Part shown: piece after piece, positions 60,692 to 64,000 of the stretch | How the letters are laid out: each line of letters starts with the position of its first letter | How positions within the stretch are numbered: the first letter of the stretch is position 1 | DNA from: Geodermatophilus sabuli | GTDB taxonomy: Bacteria; Actinomycetota; Actinomycetes; Mycobacteriales; Geodermatophilaceae | Reading direction: 5' to 3' | DNA: 64,000 bases | Assembly (NCBI RefSeq): GCF_010686765.1 | Contig: NZ_JAAGWF010000007.1 | Span: 248,001-312,000, forward strand | Program-made: the position numbers and the translations under genes | The notes under the pieces: model-generated | Seen by the model: the letters and a program-made list of their open reading frames with translations, nothing else | What the model was told of the DNA's origin: nothing | Databases searched by the model: none

Positions 60692-62293
60692 GTGCTGCCG
60701 GCGCTCGACGATGCCGCGGTCGGTCAGTGGTGCCGGGCCGCGGTCGCAGGCCTGTCCGGGTCCCGCGGGAGGCTGGACGACCTCAACGTGTTCCCGGTCC
60801 CCGACGGCGACACCGGCACCAACCTGCTGCTGACCGCGGAGGCGGCCCTCGCCGCGCTGGACGCCGCGACCGCTGCCGAGTCGGCCTGGACGGTCCTGGC
60901 CCGCGGTGCGGTGCTGGGCGCCCGGGGCAACTCCGGCACGATCCTGGCCCAGCTGCTGCGGGGCCTGGCCGACCAGTTGGCCGGCGCACCGGCCGCCGAC
61001 GGGCCGTCCTTCGCCACCGCGCTGCAGAAGGCCGCCGACACCGCCTACACCGCCGTCGCCGATCCGGAGGAGGGCACCTTCCTCACCGTGGCGCGGGCCG
61101 GCGGGGAGGCCGCGGTGGCCTCGGTGGGCGCGGGCCGGGCGGACCTGGCCGCGGTGGTCCGGGCGGCGGCCGACGGCGCCCGCGAGGCACTCGAGGCGAC
61201 GCCGGCCCAGCTGGCCGTGCTGCGCGACGCCGGTGTCGTCGACGCGGGCGGTGCCGGCCTCTGCGTCGTCCTCGACGCCCTGGTCACCACCGTCACGGGC
61301 GTGGAACCGGCCCGGCCGCCGCTGGACCGCCGTCCGGTCGGCCGGCACGAGCACGACCACGACCTGCCGCACCAGCCGCCGGCCGGCCCCGGCAGCGAGG
61401 TGCAGTACCTGCTGGCCGACAGTGACGAGGCGGCGGTGGCGCGGCTGCAGGTCCGGCTCGCCGAGCTCGGCGACAGCCTGGTGGTCGTGGGGGTGGACAC
61501 GCCGACCGGGCGTGAGTGGAACGTGCACGTGCACGCCTCCGACGTCGGCGCGGCCATCGAGGCCGGTGTCGAGGCCGGCCGGCCGTACCGGATCACGGTC
61601 AGCCCGCTGGCGCCGGTCCGGCCGCCCGCGCCCGACCCCGGGACGCGGGCCGTGGTCGCCATCGTCCCCGGGGAGGGGCTGGCCGGGCTGTTCGCCGGGG
61701 AGGGCGTCCGTGTGCTCGCCTGCGGCCCCGACGGCGTGACCGAGGACGCCGTCCTCGCCGAGGTGATCGACTCGGCGGCGGCCACCGTCGTCGTGCTGCC
61801 CAACGACCCGGCGCTGACCGGCCTCGCCTCCCGCGCCGCCGAACGGGCCCGGGAGGAGGGCCTCGACGTCGCCGTCGTCCCCACCCGGTCCCCGGTCCAG
61901 GGACTGGCCGCGATCGCCGTCGCCGACCCCACCCGGCGTTTCGGCGACGACGTGATCACCATGGCCGAGGCCGCCGCGGCGACCCGCTGGGCCGAGGTCG
62001 GCCTGGCCGAGCAGGAAGCACTCACCAGCGCCGGGCGCTGCCGGCCCGGCGACGTCCTCGGGTCCGCGGAGGGCGACGTCGTGGTGATCGGCAGCGACCT
62101 GGCCGCGGTCGCCTGCGACCTGCTCGACCGGCTGCTCTCGGCCGGCGGCGAGCTGGTCACGCTCCTCGTCGGCCCGGACACCGCGCTGGGGGACACGGTG
62201 TGCCGCCACCTGGCCCGCACCCATCCCACCGTCGAGGTGACGCGGTACGACGACGGCCCCGCCGGACTCCCGCTGCAGGTCGGGGTGGAGTGA
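60692..62293 (+). CDS. DAK2-domain protein, fatty-acid-kinase (FakA/YloV) type
   Basis: A 533-residue protein with a DAK2 nucleotide-binding domain (LNVFPVPDGDTGTNLLLTAE, GARGNSGTILAQLLRGLAD, GVVDAGGAGLCVVLDAL), a middle domain, and a C-terminal YloV-type domain. In Firmicutes FakA with FakB (DegV) phosphorylates exogenous fatty acids. In actinobacteria this gene always seems to precede recG (Rv2974c-Rv2973c, from memory) and is little studied. The TGATG junction joins it to recG. No FakB-like gene is nearby. Confidence 0.88.
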   Translation: MLPALDDAAVGQWCRAAVAGLSGSRGRLDDLNVFPVPDGDTGTNLLLTAEAALAALDAATAAESAWTVLARGAVLGARGNSGTILAQLLRGLADQLAGAPAADGPSFATALQKAADTAYTAVADPEEGTFLTVARAGGEAAVASVGAGRADLAAVVRAAADGAREALEATPAQLAVLRDAGVVDAGGAGLCVVLDALVTTVTGVEPARPPLDRRPVGRHEHDHDLPHQPPAGPGSEVQYLLADSDEAAVARLQVRLAELGDSLVVVGVDTPTGREWNVHVHASDVGAAIEAGVEAGRPYRITVSPLAPVRPPAPDPGTRAVVAIVPGEGLAGLFAGEGVRVLACGPDGVTEDAVLAEVIDSAAATVVVLPNDPALTGLASRAAERAREEGLDVAVVPTRSPVQGLAAIAVADPTRRFGDDVITMAEAAAATRWAEVGLAEQEALTSAGRCRPGDVLGSAEGDVVVIGSDLAAVACDLLDRLLSAGGELVTLLVGPDTALGDTVCRHLARTHPTVEVTRYDDGPAGLPLQVGVE

Positions 62294-64000
62294 TGGCGGT
62301 CGACCTGTCGACCCGGCTCGACCGCGTGCTCGGCGCGAAGACCGCCACGGCCATGGCCGCGCAGCTCTCCCTGCACACCGTCCGCGACCTGCTGCGCCAC
62401 TACCCCCGCCGCTACGCCAGCCGCGGCGAGATGACCCGCCTCGACGACCTCCAGGTCGGTGACCGGGTGACGGTCCTGGCGCAGGTCCGCTCGGTGGAGA
62501 CCCGCCCGATGCGGCAGCGCCGGGGCTCGATCACCGAGGTCACCGTGGGCGACGGCGCCGGGACCATGCGGCTGGTCTTCTTCAACCACCGGCACGCGCG
62601 GCTGGTGGCCGGCGCCTGGGGGCTGTTCGCCGGCACGGTCGGTGAGTACCGCGACGCCAAGCAGTTCGCCCATCCCGACCTGCACCTCATCACCGGGGAC
62701 GACGACGAGGACTGGGCCCGCGCGCTCATCCCGCTCTACCCCGCGAGCAAGGACGTCTCCAGCTGGGTCATCCAGCGCTCGGTCAAGCTGCTGCTCGACG
62801 CCGCGGGCGGCTTCGGGTTCGTCGAGGACCCCCTCCCGGAGGAGATCCGGGCGCGGCACGGGCTGCCCAGCCTGCCGGCGGCGCTGCTGGGCATCCACCG
62901 CCCGGCCAGCACGGACGACGTCGAGCAGGCCTCCCACCGGCTGAAGTGGGACGAGGCGCTGACCCTCCAGCTCACCCTCGCCGCGCGTCGGAGGGCCGCC
63001 GCCCTCGAGCCGGGCATCGCCCGCCCGCAGCGGCCCGGCGGCCTGCTCGCGGCCGTCGACGCGGCGCTGCCCTTCGAGCTGACCGAGGGCCAGCGCGCGG
63101 TGGGGGAGGAGCTCACCGCCGAGCTCGCCCGCGAGCAGCCGATGCACCGGCTGCTGCAGGGCGAGGTGGGGTCGGGCAAGACCGTCGTGGCCCTGCGCGC
63201 CATGGCCCAGGTCGTCGACGCGGGCGGCCAGGCGGCACTGCTGGCGCCGACCGAGGTGCTCGCCGCGCAGCACGCCCGGGGCATCCGCGCGCTGCTGGGT
63301 CCCCTCGGTCGCGCCGGCGAGCTCGACGGTGCTGCCGAGGGCACCCGGGTCGTGCTGCTCACCGGCTCGCTCAAGGCCGCCGCCCGGCGTGCGGCGCGCG
63401 CCGACGTCGCCGAGGGGCGCGCGGGCATCGTCGTCGGCACCCACGCGCTCCTGCAGGAGGACGTCGAGTTCGCCGACCTCGGCCTGGTCGTGGTCGACGA
63501 GCAGCACCGCTTCGGCGTGGAGCAGCGCGACGCCCTACGGGCCAAGGGGAACCGGCCCCCGCACGTGCTGGTCATGACCGCCACGCCCATCCCGCGCACC
63601 GTGGCGATGACCGTCTACGGCGACCTGGAGACCTCCACGCTCCGGCAGCTGCCCAGCGGCCGCGGCGGGGTGGCCAGCTCGGTGGTCCCGGTGCGGGAGA
63701 AGCCCGCGTGGCTCGACCGCGCCTGGGTCCGGCTGCGCGAGGAGATCGCCGCCGGCCGGCAGGCCTACGTCGTCTGCCCGCGCATCGGCGAGGACGCCGG
63801 CGCCGAGGAGGAGCCCGCGGACGAGGACGGTGCGCCGGACGACGCCGCGGAGGCCACCGACCGCCGCCCACCACTGGCCGTGCTCGACGTCGCCGAGGCA
63901 CTGCGGGACGGTCCGCTGGCCGGCCTGCGGCTCGAGGTGCTGCACGGCCGGATGACGCCCGAGGCGAAGGAGGCGACGATGCGGGCCTTCGCGGCGGGGG
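62293..64000 (+). CDS. recG: ATP-dependent DNA helicase RecG (3' truncated)
   Basis: A branch-migrating helicase that regresses stalled forks. The first 569 codons are visible and the frame runs off the window end. An N-terminal wedge/OB domain (GDRVTVLAQVRSVETRPM) precedes the helicase core: Walker A GEVGSGKT, motif Ia LLAPTEVLAAQHA, the DExH-type box DEQHRFG and motif III TATPIPRT. An acidic insertion (about 500-520, AEEEPADEDGAPDDAAE) is present. The ATG at 62293 shares one base with the preceding stop. Confidence 0.96.
   Translation, partial: MAVDLSTRLDRVLGAKTATAMAAQLSLHTVRDLLRHYPRRYASRGEMTRLDDLQVGDRVTVLAQVRSVETRPMRQRRGSITEVTVGDGAGTMRLVFFNHRHARLVAGAWGLFAGTVGEYRDAKQFAHPDLHLITGDDDEDWARALIPLYPASKDVSSWVIQRSVKLLLDAAGGFGFVEDPLPEEIRARHGLPSLPAALLGIHRPASTDDVEQASHRLKWDEALTLQLTLAARRRAAALEPGIARPQRPGGLLAAVDAALPFELTEGQRAVGEELTAELAREQPMHRLLQGEVGSGKTVVALRAMAQVVDAGGQAALLAPTEVLAAQHARGIRALLGPLGRAGELDGAAEGTRVVLLTGSLKAAARRAARADVAEGRAGIVVGTHALLQEDVEFADLGLVVVDEQHRFGVEQRDALRAKGNRPPHVLVMTATPIPRTVAMTVYGDLETSTLRQLPSGRGGVASSVVPVREKPAWLDRAWVRLREEIAAGRQAYVVCPRIGEDAGAEEEPADEDGAPDDAAEATDRRPPLAVLDVAEALRDGPLAGLRLEVLHGRMTPEAKEATMRAFAAG

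Overview
The window is a very GC-rich chromosomal segment of an actinobacterium. GTG starts are common, and several genes overlap head-to-tail by 1-4 bp. Many starts lie 6-9 bp downstream of a TANNNT box, which suggests leaderless transcripts. From memory of the Mycobacterium tuberculosis map, the backbone follows the block Rv3028c (etfA) to Rv2973c (recG): iscS, mnmA, ligA, gatCAB, ilvBNC, serA, leuB, gltX, leuCD, mutT1, ppk, fbiD, gpsA, ddl, thiL and recG. The overall make-up suggests Frankineae/Geodermatophilaceae (Blastococcus or Modestobacter type). That family placement is an inference and cannot be proved from this window alone.

Layout. 1-7.8 kb: the end of etfA, an MFS exporter, a cysteine desulfurase with its tRNA-thiolation partner mnmA, a cobalamin-independent methionine-synthase-like protein and NAD-dependent ligase. 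7.9-12.4 kb: an ACT-domain protein and gatC-gatA-(64-aa membrane protein)-gatB. 12.5-15.2 kb: a sugar-dehydrogenase lipoprotein, a PH-domain membrane protein and an XRE-type regulator, all on the minus strand. 15.2-32.5 kb: the branched-chain amino acid and serine region with ilvD, ilvB-ilvN-ilvC, serA, leuB and cimA. It is interrupted by two tandem GGDEF/EAL membrane proteins and two paralogous small membrane proteins. 32.5-37.3 kb: small enzymes, gltX, a CPBP protease, tRNA-Gln and two tRNA-Glu genes. 37.3-41.7 kb: a galT-galK-sodium symporter operon. 41.7-45.7 kb: a sulfite-oxidase-like protein and an IclR regulator divergent from leuCD. 45.8-64 kb: phosphate, F420, lipid, peptidoglycan and thiamine genes, rpmB, a DAK/DegV fatty-acid-kinase-like protein and the start of recG.

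How the genes work together. IlvD, IlvBN, IlvC, CimA, LeuB and LeuCD give most of valine, leucine and isoleucine synthesis; no leuA or ilvE lies in the window. Two transcription attenuators control this pathway. A leader peptide with Leu-Leu-Leu-Val-Val codons precedes ilvB, and one with Leu-Ile-Val-Ile codons precedes cimA. GltX, GatCAB, tRNA-Glu and tRNA-Gln are the parts of the indirect Gln-tRNA route.

There is no prophage, transposon, CRISPR array or secondary-metabolite cluster. The most unusual features are regulatory and structural: the matched pair of attenuators, a family of intergenic palindromic repeats (two copies flank ilvN), widespread leaderless starts, a degenerate/intact pair of c-di-GMP proteins, a protease gene that ends inside a tRNA, and a duplicated tRNA-Glu/terminator unit with a compensatory base-pair change.
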